64,000 nucleotides of DNA from Lathyrus oleraceus (lineage: Eukaryota; Streptophyta; Magnoliopsida; Fabales; Fabaceae): NCBI RefSeq assembly GCF_024323335.1, contig NC_066579.1:236643475-236707474 (forward strand), in the 5' to 3' direction. Shown here piece by piece: positions 45,942-56,179 of this stretch. The notes below the pieces were generated by a model. It was given only the letters and a program-made list of their open reading frames with translations. It was not told the DNA's origin and did not search any database. Position 1 is the first letter of the stretch, and each line of letters begins with the position of its first letter. A program made the translations under genes and the position numbers.

Positions 45942-48900
45942 GTTCTCGCGCCAAAGGTGTTGTGAAGATGTCGGCAAAATGGCTCCCTTCGAATTATGAG
46001 TATCCACAAATGTGACTTCGACATCTCCTTGAAACACATGGTCATGAAGAAAGTAATGCCGAATGTCAATATGTTTGGTTCTTGAGTGCATGACCGGATT
46101 CTTTCTAATTTTTATCGCATTTGTGTTGTCACAATGAAGAGGAATGCATCCAAGATCGAGTCCGTAGTCACGAAGTTGTTGCTTAAGCCAAAGTATTTGA
46201 GCGCAACAGCTACCTGTGGCTATGTATTCTACTTCGGCAGTGCTTAGAGTAACACATGCTTATTTCTTGCAAGCCCACGAAACTAAGGCATTTCCAAGGA
46301 TGTGATGTGTACCACTAGTACTTTTTTGATCAGTTTTACATCCTGCATAGTCAGCGTCAGAATAACCAACTAAATTGCAAATACTACCTTTAGGATACCA
46401 TAGGCTAACATTTGTTGTTCCCTTGAGATATTTCATGATTCTCTTAACAGCGGTGAGATGTGATTCTTTTGGATTGGCTTGAAAACGAGCACAAAGACAC
46501 ACACTGAACATAATATCCGGACGGCTTGCCATAAAATAAAGTAAGGAACCAATCATACATCGATACTTTGTTAGATAAATCGAAACACCTGATTCATCTT
46601 GATCAACATAAGATCCGGATCCCATCGGAGTAGACATTGCCTTGCAACTATCCATGTCGAATATTTTTAATAACTCTTTGCAGTACTTTGATTGGTTGAT
46701 GAAGATGCCATCCTTCAGTTGCTTAATTTGAAGTCCAAGAAAATAATTCATCTTACCCATCATGGACATCTCGAATTCTCCTTGCATCATTGATGAAAAT
46801 TCTTCACACATTTGTTTGTTTGTTGAGCCGAATATGATGTCGTCAATGTAGACTTGAACCAATAAAGTGTTATCTTTTTTTTCTTAATAAACAAGGTTTT
46901 GTCAATTTTACCTTTTTCAAATCCCTTTTCACATAGAAAGTTACTGAGACGATTATACCATGCTCTAGGTGCTTGCTTTAGGCCATAAAGAGCTTTCCTC
47001 AACTTGAAAATATGTGTAGGATTTTTGAAGTCTTCAAAGCCCAGGGGTTGTTTGACATAAACTTCTTCATTGATGTAGCCATTCAAGAATGCGCTCTTGA
47101 CATCTATTTGAAATAATTGAAAATTTAATGAACATGCATAAGCAAGTAATAAACGGATAGCTTCTAACCTTGCAACCAGAGCGAATGTTTCTTCAAAATC
47201 AATGCCTTCCTCTTGATTGTATCCTTGGGCCACCAATCTAGCTTTGTTTCGAACAATTATACCATTCTCATCAAGCTTGTTCTTAAACACCCATCTGGTA
47301 CCTATGATGTGTTTATCACTTGGCCTAGGGACAAGTTCCAAAACTTGATTCCTTTCGAATTGGTTTAACTCTTCTTGCATAGAAATTATCCATTGGTCGT
47401 CACCAAAGGCTTCATCAACTTTAGAAGGTTCAATTTGTGAGAGAAAAGCCATATTTAAGCATGCATCTTTGAGATTTAATCTTGTTGCAACACCTTGACT
47501 AATATCACCAATGACTTTATCAATTGGATGATCCCGATGAGTTCTCCATTCCTTAGGTAGATAATTATCATTTGTTTTTTGCTCATCTTGATGTTTTGGT
47601 TGATCACCATTGTTTCCACTTGAAGTATATATTTAAGGAACTTCTACAATATCATCATCATCATCATCATCATCACACAAAACAATATCCTCCTTGGAGG
47701 GGTTAGATTCATCGAAAGTAACATGCATAGATTCTTCAATTTTTAAAGTTCTTTTATTATATATTCTAAAAGCTTTACTGGTAAGAGAGTATCCAAGAAA
47801 TATACCTTCGTCGGACTTCTCGTCGAACTTACCTAAGTTGTCTTTGTCATTGTTGAGGACAAAACATTTGCACCCAAAGATGTGAAAGTAAGATATGTTT
47901 GGTTTCCTTCCTTTGAAGAGTTCATAGGGAGTCTTTTTCAGGACAAGTCTAATGATAATTCTATTACTTACATAGCATGTCGTGCTTACCGCATCCGCCC
48001 AAAAATACTTTGGAAGATTTGAGTCGCTTAGCATCGTTCGTGCAAGTTCCACAAGTGACCTATTCTTTGTCTCCACCACTCCATTTTGTTGAGGAGTCCT
48101 TGGTGCTGAGAAATTATGAAAGATTCCATGTTCTTCGCAAAACTCTTCGAAGGAGGCATTTTGGAATTCTCCACCATGGTCGCTTCTTATGGAGGCAATA
48201 ATTAGTGATTTCTCATTTTGGATTTGCTTCACATATTTCTTGAATGCCTTGAATGCATCATTTTTCTGCACTAAGAAGAAAGTCCAAGTGTATCTAGAGA
48301 AATCATCAACAATAACTAATGCATATACATTACCTCCGAAGCTTCTTGTTCTTGATGGACCAAATAAGTCCATATGCAACAATTGTAGTGGCCTTGTAGT
48401 GGACACCACATTATTTGATATGAAAGTTGATTTGGTTTGTTTCCCTTTTTGACATGCATCACAAAGTCTATCTTTTACGAATTTTATCTTAGGCAAACCA
48501 ATGACAAGATCATGCTATATAAGTTTATTCAAATGTTCCATATGAATATGTGTGAATATTTTGTGCCACAACCATGACTCATTATTGTTTACCATAAGAC
48601 ATTTTACCTTCAAAGATAAATCATCAAGGGAAATCATAAAAATATTATTATTTCTTGTACCTTTTGAGTTTTACCTCATGAGAGACTTCATCTTCAATCA
48701 AGCATTCATCTTTAGTGAACTTGATTTTGAAGCCCTTGTCGCAAAGTTGGCTAATGCTTAGAAGATTATGCTTTAATCCTTCGACATAAAGGACATCTTC
48801 AATGGATGTGAAAGGGGGTGCTCCAACTTTGCCTATGCCAAGAATTCTCCCTTTGTTGTTATCACCATATGTGACATAACCCTTGGCCTTCAATGCTAGA

Positions 48901-49545
48901 TTTGAAAATTTGTTTATGTCTCCCGTCATATGCTTGGAACACCCACTATCAAGATACTAAAGATTTGATGAGGTTTTCAAGCATACCTACAAAACATAGT
49001 TACGTTTTTTTAGGTACCCAGATTGCTTTGGGTCCTTCATAATTAGTGCATTTCTTTATCCATACGTAATGCCCACTTGCTACGCTAAAGTTTCTAACAT
49101 AGCATGCATTAGGTGTATGGCCAACTATTCTACAATAAAAACAAGTAGGTTCAAAATTGCTTCTATATCTAGGAACATAAGATTTATTTTTAGAAGATCT
49201 TTTTCTTTTAGGATAGTGATGAACATTTTTTTCCTTGTTCACTTTCTCTTTGGTTGGTTGGTCATTAGCCTTAAGAAAAACAGTTTTGCTTGAACTTGGC
49301 TTGGAAAATTTTGAATAACTAAGTCCACTTTTGTCATTGGAATATCTTTGTTGGCTAAGGACACCTTCCAACCCAATTTGTCCTTTTTCATACCTTTCAA
49401 GAACTCTTTTGAATTGGACAATTTGGAAAGAAAGTGATTCACAAGAGATCATGAAGCACCCTTTGTGTCTGTAGGAGATCATTAAGCACCCTTTGTGTTT
49501 TCTTTTACCTCTTTGGGTTTGCGTCTGTAGGAGATCATGAAGCAC
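45942..49545 (-). pseudogene. Sirevirus pol: gag end, protease, integrase, RT, RNase H
   Basis: Domains read leftwards from 49440. Zinc knuckle CFYCRIVGHTPNAC (CX2CX4HX4C). Protease LDSGCSKHMTGD near 48935. GAG-pre-integrase and integrase (48496-47633) with CDACQKGKQ, MDLFGP, RSDHGGEF and QQNGVVE, so the DDE residues are present. A poly-Asp tract encoded by a GAT microsatellite lies near 47655. RT (47452-46800) has [11 protein letters not shown] and the catalytic YIDDII. RNase H has YSDADYAGC and STAEVEYIA. Defects: a stop near 47632, a frameshift near 46865 between the KKKK run and YIDD, a TAA at 46259 replacing the usual Gln after CKK, and a frameshift near 45985. The first residues up to 49440 derive from the neighbouring repeat, not from gag. 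The end continues at 38945-38893. Confidence 0.88.
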
Positions 49546-49570
49546 CCTTTGTGTTTTCTTTTACCTTTTT
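49441..49570 (+). repeat. Short tandem repeats at the Sirevirus/Ogre LTR junction
   Basis: A unit containing AGATCATgAAGCACCCTTTG then TGT occurs three times (about 49446, 49477 and 49530), two of them extended by TTTTCTTTTACCTyTTT. The unit resembles sequence found near the start of Ogre LTRs, so it seems to be LTR sequence multiplied at the breakpoint. Confidence 0.7.
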
Positions 49571-50665
49571 TCTTGCTTGCATTCTAACCTTGCTAACCTT
49601 ATTCAAAATACAAAAATATGTGTTGTTTCCTTTTTTCTTATTTTACAAGGTAGGGACTTGTAATCAAAGGATCAAGCTTGGTTTATAAACTAGGGTTTTG
49701 ATTCCCAAGGTCAAATTTTGGTTACCAAGTGGTCCACAAGAGCTTTTACTTCAAGGCATGACCTATATTCTTAGGTCACATTCATGTCAAACTTCATTCA
49801 ACATCATTTGATCAAGAGAATGTCAAGTTTAGTTCCTAATTTCAAAATTGATTCAAGTGTGGTTCATGTGTTTATTTCCATCCCATCTCCATCTAATTTT
49901 CAAGCAATTACCAATATTATTTAGGGGACAATCAAGTTTCTTTAATTTGGTATTCAAGTGTTCATCATTGGGCCTTTGGATGTAAGAAATCACAAGTTGG
50001 TACATGTCTGATTGACCTAAAATCGAGTATGGCATGCCATTTGGTCCAAACACCATAAGTCTCTCATTTCTTAACATTTTAGGGATCTATTTTGAGACAA
50101 ATGTCACATTTGAAGTACTCTACAACTTTGCTTCAATGGTCAAACACCAATTTGGCCTCTAAGTCCATTAATTTTGGAATTTTCCAAGATGCCCATTTGT
50201 ACATAAAAGTCGGCCTAAGACTTGGTCGACCTAATGCCTGGCCTAGAACTTTAGGTCACGACCCTAACTTTCCATCCATTCCATTTTCAACTCAAGCATT
50301 CTTTTGATTTGATTCTTTTTAAATCTGATTCTTCACCACGAGGAGATTATTTGGTACAAAGAGTATCTCAAAACGCACGAGTGGATTTCATTCGGCCTAT
50401 GTTCTAACTTGGTACCATGGACTCTGCTTCTTGTGTAACTTTCAGGTCAAGAATTTCATGCCATTTTCAGTTTGGGACCACCTGCACATGTTCAACCTCT
50501 TTGGCAAAGAAAAATGCATATGAACAAACACAAAACGACTAGTTTCAAGTGCTAATTCACGCATTTCACCCTCACTCTCACACGCTTTGTAAATCATCAA
50601 AATTCCAACTCCATTCACATGAATTCCGATATATTTCACATGTGTGAGCTTAACAGCACTTTCCC

Positions 50666-50674
50666 TATAAATAG
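50666..50674 (+). promoter_or_regulatory. TATA box of the third Ogre-family LTR
   Basis: The sequence is CCTATAAATAGAGAAAGC; the same TATAAATAGAG string is present in Ogre D at 21341. The position about 1.2 kb into the truncated LTR is comparable. Confidence 0.55.
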
Positions 50675-53003
50675 AGAAAGCATTTACCTTCATTTCCAAG
50701 CGTTGATAGCCAAAGAAACCCTTAAACCATTTGAACCTGATACCTCAAAGAACCGGTTAACCTTTTCTTTGATTCAAGCTCTTTTAGCTTCGAATCTTCG
50801 CCCAAAATCACTCATCGGCATCATCTGAAGCTGACTGAAGCATTATCGTTGTTTGAAACTCCTTAGAACCAAACTTCCAAATCCACCATTGTTGTCCTAT
50901 GAAGCTTCAACAAAAAAGGTAGATACGAGTAACATTTCTGAGCAAACAAGTTACCAGTGTTTTCGTCGTGATTCATTGATCAAAAGCCGCCACCACATTG
51001 AATTTATATTGTGTATTAGTCATTTCATTTTACTTTGAAGAACTAGGGTTTTTCGTGTTCTTGGGTAAATTCTCTTTGCTCAAAGATAATCAATGGCTCT
51101 GAAGCAAATACACATGAACAATGATGGATGTTGATGCTTAAGCGCGTGTTGTTTGAGCTTAAAACTCCAAGTTCATGAAGCTTCCAAAATCAACTCAGGG
51201 TTGAAGATTAAGCTGATGCACACATTTTGGTGCCAAACATTCAAACCTGGTCAATCACAACCTAAAACGTGCCTTTTTCAAATTCTAGTCGTTTGGTGCC
51301 TATTTCTTTTATTTTATTTTTTCATTTTTATTTCCTTTTTTATTTCCTTTTTATTTCCCTTTTAAATCAATTTTAAATCCTTTTTTGATTCATTTTTGTG
51401 CAACTTGATGTTTGAGCTTGAGTTGTTAACTTGGTTCATCAATGCTTCTACATTCCAAGTCATCCATAGATGGTCCCTTAGGTTGATTCAATCTTCTCTA
51501 ATTAAATATGTAGATAGGTGATCATTTGATCATAATTTTTACACTTTTAATTAGTGATAGATTATCCCTATCATGTGCCATATGTTTGGGTCCCTTGACT
51601 TGTTTGATAGTGGATCATAAGTCAAACACTTGAGCTTGCTTTCATTTTTCCTTTTGTTCTCTTATTTCTTCTTTGAATTTTGAACAATTTTGCTTTATGC
51701 CTTGAGTGTTTGATTTTGTATCAACACTCTAACAAGATTGCCACATACATTGCTTGCCTCATGATCACTAACTTGTTACATCTAACCTCCTAACATTTAC
51801 TTTATGCAGTTTTCTTTTGTGCACTTTACATTCTTTCCCTTTTACTTTTTTTTTCTTTCTTATTTCAAAAGAACAAAAACATTATAAAATGGCTAAAACC
51901 CTAAAAAGTATTAATCTGATCTTATGGACTTTGTGTTACTATCCCTTGCTTGAGGAGTATTTTGGACTTTGGACCTTAGGACTTAGTGTTTTCCCTTGCT
52001 TGGAGTGGTATCTGAGACTTTGTGATCCCTCTAGACTCTTTGATCTTAAATTCAAGACTTGGATGTTTCTTTATGGCTTTGTGGCTTTGTTGTTTATCTG
52101 GATATTTTGATATTCATATGCTCATGTGTTTTTTTATCTTGTGGCCCAACCCAAAGGGAACGAAATGCTTATTTTGGCCAATGTTAAATGCTTGCTCTAT
52201 CTTGTGGTTAGTACACTTGCCCACACAAAGGCTTTCTCTTGGGCTACCTTACAATGAGACATTTTATTTCATGCTTTAGGATAGTATTTTACTCTCCTTC
52301 CCACTTCTTCAGTTTTCAAAAATTCTCCCTATTTCAAAAATCTCTTATTTTCAAACTTCACACATTTTCTTACAAAACCTTGACTTTTTCAAGTGACCCG
52401 GAAAATCTTTTTCTTAATAAATGCTAAAACAACTAAACATACTTAAACTTTTTTCAAACTTCTAAAAAAGACAAACCTCATAAAACTTCTTTTTGTTCCT
52501 TTGTGCACTTTCCTTTAAGAGCCTTTTTTTTAATATTGGATATTAGTCTATTCTTATAGTGATGTAAACCACTATACTTTTACAAAATGCTGAGAAATGA
52601 TTGACATTTCCCACTTGAATGTTGATATGTGCTTGTGAGAAATTCCATATCAAGATGATGCAAATGCTCATTTCCTCATACTTGTGGGTAGTAAGTTGAG
52701 TTTTCCACTCGAATACGGCAAAATGTCCTTTCAAATTAAAATTAATCAACGAACAACCCAACTTTTTTATAAACATAGATATGCAAGTGGTTCCTATAAA
52801 GTACCATAGATGTGAGGAGTGCTAATACATCCCCCTTGCATAACCAACCCCATGTATCCAGATTTCTCGTTTGTTTTACCTTTTTGTGGGTTTTCTTCGA
52901 CCTTTTTCCCATTCCCTTTGGAAACAATAAAGTTTAGTGGAGACTCTTGCTTTTCTAAGTTAGTTAATCAATAACTTAAGGTCAAATTTTTTCCTCCGGA
53001 ACA

Positions 53004-53611
53004 ACCACTATTGAGGTTTAACATACCCAAATTCACATTATTCAAAGTCCTTTCACACAACAAACTTAATCTCTGAATTGCTCGATCAACTCCAATTCTT
53101 GAACCATAAGCATCAACATATACAATGAATTTCTGCTGAAAGCATCGACTACGATATTGGCTTAACCAAGATGGTAACTTAAACCAAAATCACAATCCTT
53201 TAGAAATTCGAGCCACCTTCTCTACCTCATATTCAACTCATTATGATCGAATAGAAACTTAAAACTCCTGTGATCACTGAACACTTCAAATATGGAACCA
53301 AACAGATAATGCCTCTAAATTATCAACATGAACACCATGATTGCCAATTCTAGATCATACGTAGGATAATTCCTCTTATGAACTCTCAACTTACGGGAAG
53401 CATAAAACACAACCTGACCATTATGCATCAACACACCACTTAGACCCAAATTTGAAGCATCATAATACACAACAAAGGATTCACTTGGACTTGGCAAAAT
53501 CAAACTTGGTGCCGATGTCATCTCATTCTTGAGTTCTTGAAAACTCTCTTCACACTGGACACTACACACATAAGCTTGACCCTTTATAGTTAAATGAATC
53601 AATGGCAATGT
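53004..53611 (-). pseudogene. Ty3/gypsy RT end and RNase H fragment (Tekay/Del type)
   Basis: Minus-strand translation from 53605 gives LTIKGQAYVCSVQCEESFQE, then LPSPSESFVVYYDASNLGLS, GVLMHNGQVVFYASRKL and RVHKRNYPTYDLELA. This is the RT-RNase H connection and RNase H start of chromoviruses. Further left, in other frames, remains of the RNase H end are visible (DHNELN-like segment near 53245, DAFSRNS-like near 53145). Several stops are present. It directly abuts the Reina tail on the right and LTR F on the left. It may derive from the same kind of element as the integrase scrap at 16281. Confidence 0.8.
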
Positions 53612-53830
53612 GACGAGGACATAGAGAACCAAGACTTAAATGAAGTAGTCCAAAGCTTAGGAGGTCTTATGACAAGGGCATATGCTAGGAAAGTCAATGG
53701 TGCGCTAATACAATTTATGAACAAACTAGTGGGAGTAAGGGATCAATTGAAAGGAAATGGGCTAAGGCTTGTCATTTTGGTCCAAGCTAATGAGGAGGGC
53801 ATGTCATGTGGGCTTGTTGATCTATTTTGA
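53612..53830 (+). pseudogene. C-terminal tail of a Reina-type polyprotein
   Basis: The translation CDEDIENQDLNEVVQSLGGL continues MTRAYARKVNGALIQFMNKL and ends at a TGA at 53828. The GGpMTRARaKK motif is typical of the end of Reina-type and related gypsy polyproteins just before the 3' LTR. The beginning of the gene is absent. It may be the missing end of the pol remnant at 16390-18674, since both are on the plus strand. Confidence 0.65.
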
Positions 53831-53861
53831 TGTTTTTAATCAATTATGTTGTAATAAAATG

Positions 53862-54576
53862 TGTTAGGGCCCAACTTGTCAAATTTAGGCCAAAAACACT
53901 TGTTTTTTTTGTGTTTTAAACATTCTAAAGCTCTTAAAGCTTTAAAATTTCATGACTTTTATGTTTCTAAATAAATAATGGCCTAAAGAAATGAACAAGT
54001 AAACCTTTGAAGGAGTGAGAAAGATAAAGGTGAGATACATTAATCAAAGTGGCTAAAAATTGCTATTATTCATCAAGGTAATGAATATCCACCTTCTCCA
54101 CCACCTTTAGTGTGTGACCTTTCATTCCCAAGTCATTATTATTATGTTAGTTGGATGAAGTTTTAGAAATTCTTGAGTTACTATTGTAAGCTACCATTTA
54201 CCTATAAATAGGGAGCTATTTATGAATGAAAAATCAAGTTGAATTTTGTTAAAAAACACTTTGTGTGATTTTGAGAGCTTTGCTCCTTTGTTCTGGATTG
54301 GACAAATATTTTGATCTTATCAAGAAACCAACTTTCTTGTGGTGATATTCACTTAGGCTTATCATCATTTCTAAATCACCGAAAGAGTCTAGTGCCCCAT
54401 TTCTATCCTTTTCCATTTATTTATTTCTCAAGTTACTTTGCTTCAATTTTGTCCCAACTCCAATACTAAATATAATTGCATGATATGTCACCCATCTTAT
54501 CACATTGAAATCACAAGTTTCATAAATTAGGCCAATTATGAGAAAAATGATTGAAAAACAATATTGTTAGTCATCA
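53862..54576 (+). repeat. LTR of the Reina-type element
   Basis: The proposed limits are TGTTAGGGCCCAAC at 53862 and TTAGTCATCA at 54576 (about 715 bp). A TATA box CCTATAAATAGGG lies at 54201. The right limit is supported by the PBS two bases further on; the left limit is less certain and could be at 53829. No recognisable PPT was seen in front of it. Confidence 0.5.
54201..54213 (+). promoter_or_regulatory. TATA box of the Reina-type LTR
   Basis: CCTATAAATAGGG occurs in the LTR about 375 bp before its proposed end. Confidence 0.5.
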
Positions 54577-54578
54577 AG

Positions 54579-54594
54579 TGGTATCAAGAGCACG
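54579..54594 (+). other. Primer binding site of initiator tRNA-Met type
   Basis: TGGTATCAAGAGCACG follows the LTR end after two bases. It matches the plant iMet PBS (TGGTATCAGAGC) except for one inserted A. A PBS normally follows a 5' LTR; here the LTR also follows a pol tail, which is unusual. Confidence 0.6.
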
Positions 54595-54690
54595 GTTCGT
54601 ATATGACCATTTCTTTTTGCAAATTTCAATTTACATTCTTATTATATTGTATTGAATCATATATATTAAAGCAAATTTCAAATTTCAATT

Positions 54691-55110
54691 ACCACCATAA
54701 TTACTTAATTACCATAATTACAATCCATAATACAGCTAATTTCATGTTCCTATAAGTAATTTCGTACTAAACTCTATTTAATACTCTAACTAACTCTACC
54801 ATTTTACAATTTAATAAATTTGCCTCGATAACATAAAAATTGATTCAACTATATATTATATAAAATATAATTAAAAAATCTACTTTTAATATATAAAAGT
54901 TAATTACCACCATAATTACTTAATTACCCTAATTACAATCCATAATACAACTAATTTCATGTTCCTATAAGTAATTTCGTACTAAACTCTATTTAATACT
55001 CTAACTAACTCTACCATTTTACAATTTAATAAATTTGCCTCGACAACATAAAAATTGATTCAACTATATATTATATAAAATATAATTAAAAAATTGATTC
55101 AAATATATCA
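54691..55110. repeat. AT-rich 215 bp tandem duplication
   Basis: The block beginning ACCACCATAATTACTTAATT at 54691 recurs at 54906, and the copies are almost identical for about 190 bp (shared TTTGCCTCGAyAACATAAAA and ATATATTATATAAAATATAA). A third, partial copy (TAACTAACTCTACCATTTTA to GCCTCGACAACATAAAAA) lies at 55871-55923. Confidence 0.85.
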
Positions 55111-56179
55111 AAATACATTAAAAGAGAGTTTTTCATTGGGTATGGTGATGTATGATATGAGTAATTTCCAATGGGTGAATTATTTTATGGATTTGGGATA
55201 AAAAGAGAATTTTGAAATCTTGAATTATGGTGTGGATTTGGAATAAGAGGTGGATTTCCAAAATATGGGGTGTTTTGTTGATTTGAGATACAAAGAGGAC
55301 TTCCATCATTTTGCATAAAATTGGATCATGTGTTATGTTGATTGAGGTTCATTTTCAAATGAAATGTGTACACACAAAAATTAAAATTAAATAAAATAAA
55401 TTGGTCAAATTTAGACTAGATGTGAGTGAAAAATGTGATAAAATAAATTACCTATTTATACTACTAAAAAATATTACCGTTATTTTATTGTTGTTGCAAT
55501 CTTATCATTCCAAAATGAAATCAATATTCTGAAATCAAATTAATTATTATTGTAGTTTTTTTGCCAAATATTATCGTTACTTGATTTTCTTTAAATGACA
55601 AAATGAATTTTTCTAATAATAAATATACTGATTTTTTAAGTGGTCTTTCTGAGATGTCAAACCGAGAATATGAAGAGAGGGAGAAGTAATATGAAACGGT
55701 TTGATGAAAATTAGGGTTTTACTTAATTGAATAAATTGATATTATTATTGTTATTAATATTGTTATTTATTAATATTTATTATCATCATTATTAATCTCA
55801 TTTACCCACTTAATAACTCAAAATATTCCAAAACCACTATTCCAAAATCACTGACAATATTATACCATTTTAACTAACTCTACCATTTTACAATTTAACA
55901 AATTTGCCTCGACAACATAAAAAAACGCCTTTTCCTATTACTTGCACGCCGAAAATTTCCTTGGGAACACAACAGTCTTCACGCCTTCTTCTTCAAGAAT
56001 GCTACTAATCAATTCGATGTTATATATGTGTAACATCAAAGGTTGGATCCTTTTCAGCATTTTGCCACACACCTCTATCAAATTTATATACTCTTTTCTT
56101 TTCCAGGTTATTAGGTTTGTAATTTTATATTCATCTAAATTTGAAGTTACATTAATTTTTGAATTTTTTTTCAGTGAAA
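55111..56179. other. AT-rich region before the RPA1-like pseudogene
   Basis: There is no gene or element recognised at 55111-55870. The partial third repeat copy lies at 55871-55923. The short segment from 55924 to 56179 leads into the first exon of the RPA1-like gene and may hold its 5' UTR and promoter; the frame at 55942-56187 has no domain. Confidence 0.5.

Larger units (their letters stand above)
35079..49440 (-). mobile_element. Ty1/copia Sirevirus (SIRE/Maximus type), truncated, split by an Athila derivative
   Basis: Minus-strand order from the right: end of gag with a zinc knuckle, protease, integrase, RT, RNase H, a spacer with palindromic repeats, an env-position ORF, a PPT (AAAAAGGGGGAGA) and the 3' LTR. 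The sequence TTTGTCATCATTAAAAAGGG before the LTR is the Sirevirus signature around the PPT, as far as I recall it. The 5' LTR and most of gag are missing: at about 49440 the sequence passes into an Ogre-family LTR. A 6991 bp Athila derivative (38951-45941) sits in the RNase H end. The Sirevirus lies in the 3' UTR of Ogre D. Confidence 0.85.
49441..53003 (+). mobile_element. Truncated LTR of a third Ogre-family element (F)
   Basis: Similarity to the other Ogre LTRs is visible near the left end (AAAATACAAAAATATG at 49605, compare 18847 and 10389) and near the right end (GGAAACAATAAAGTTTAGTG then GAGACTCTTG at 52919-52948). It has a TATA box at 50666. It ends TCCGGAACA at 53003. The LTR start TGTAAG... 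is missing: about 130 bp are lost at the junction with Sirevirus gag. It is clearly diverged from A and D, so it is not the missing 3' LTR of D. Open frames inside show no domain. Confidence 0.7.

Noticed and set aside
47650..47680. ATC/GAT microsatellite as an independent repeat feature
   Set aside because: It is part of the Sirevirus pol frame, where it encodes a poly-Asp tract; it is recorded there.
49441..53003. Idea that this LTR is the missing 3' LTR of Ogre D
   Set aside because: It differs strongly from the D 5' LTR in its middle part and end (...TCCGGAACA against ...CCGCTACA) and is followed by Tekay sequence, not by the Reina flank.
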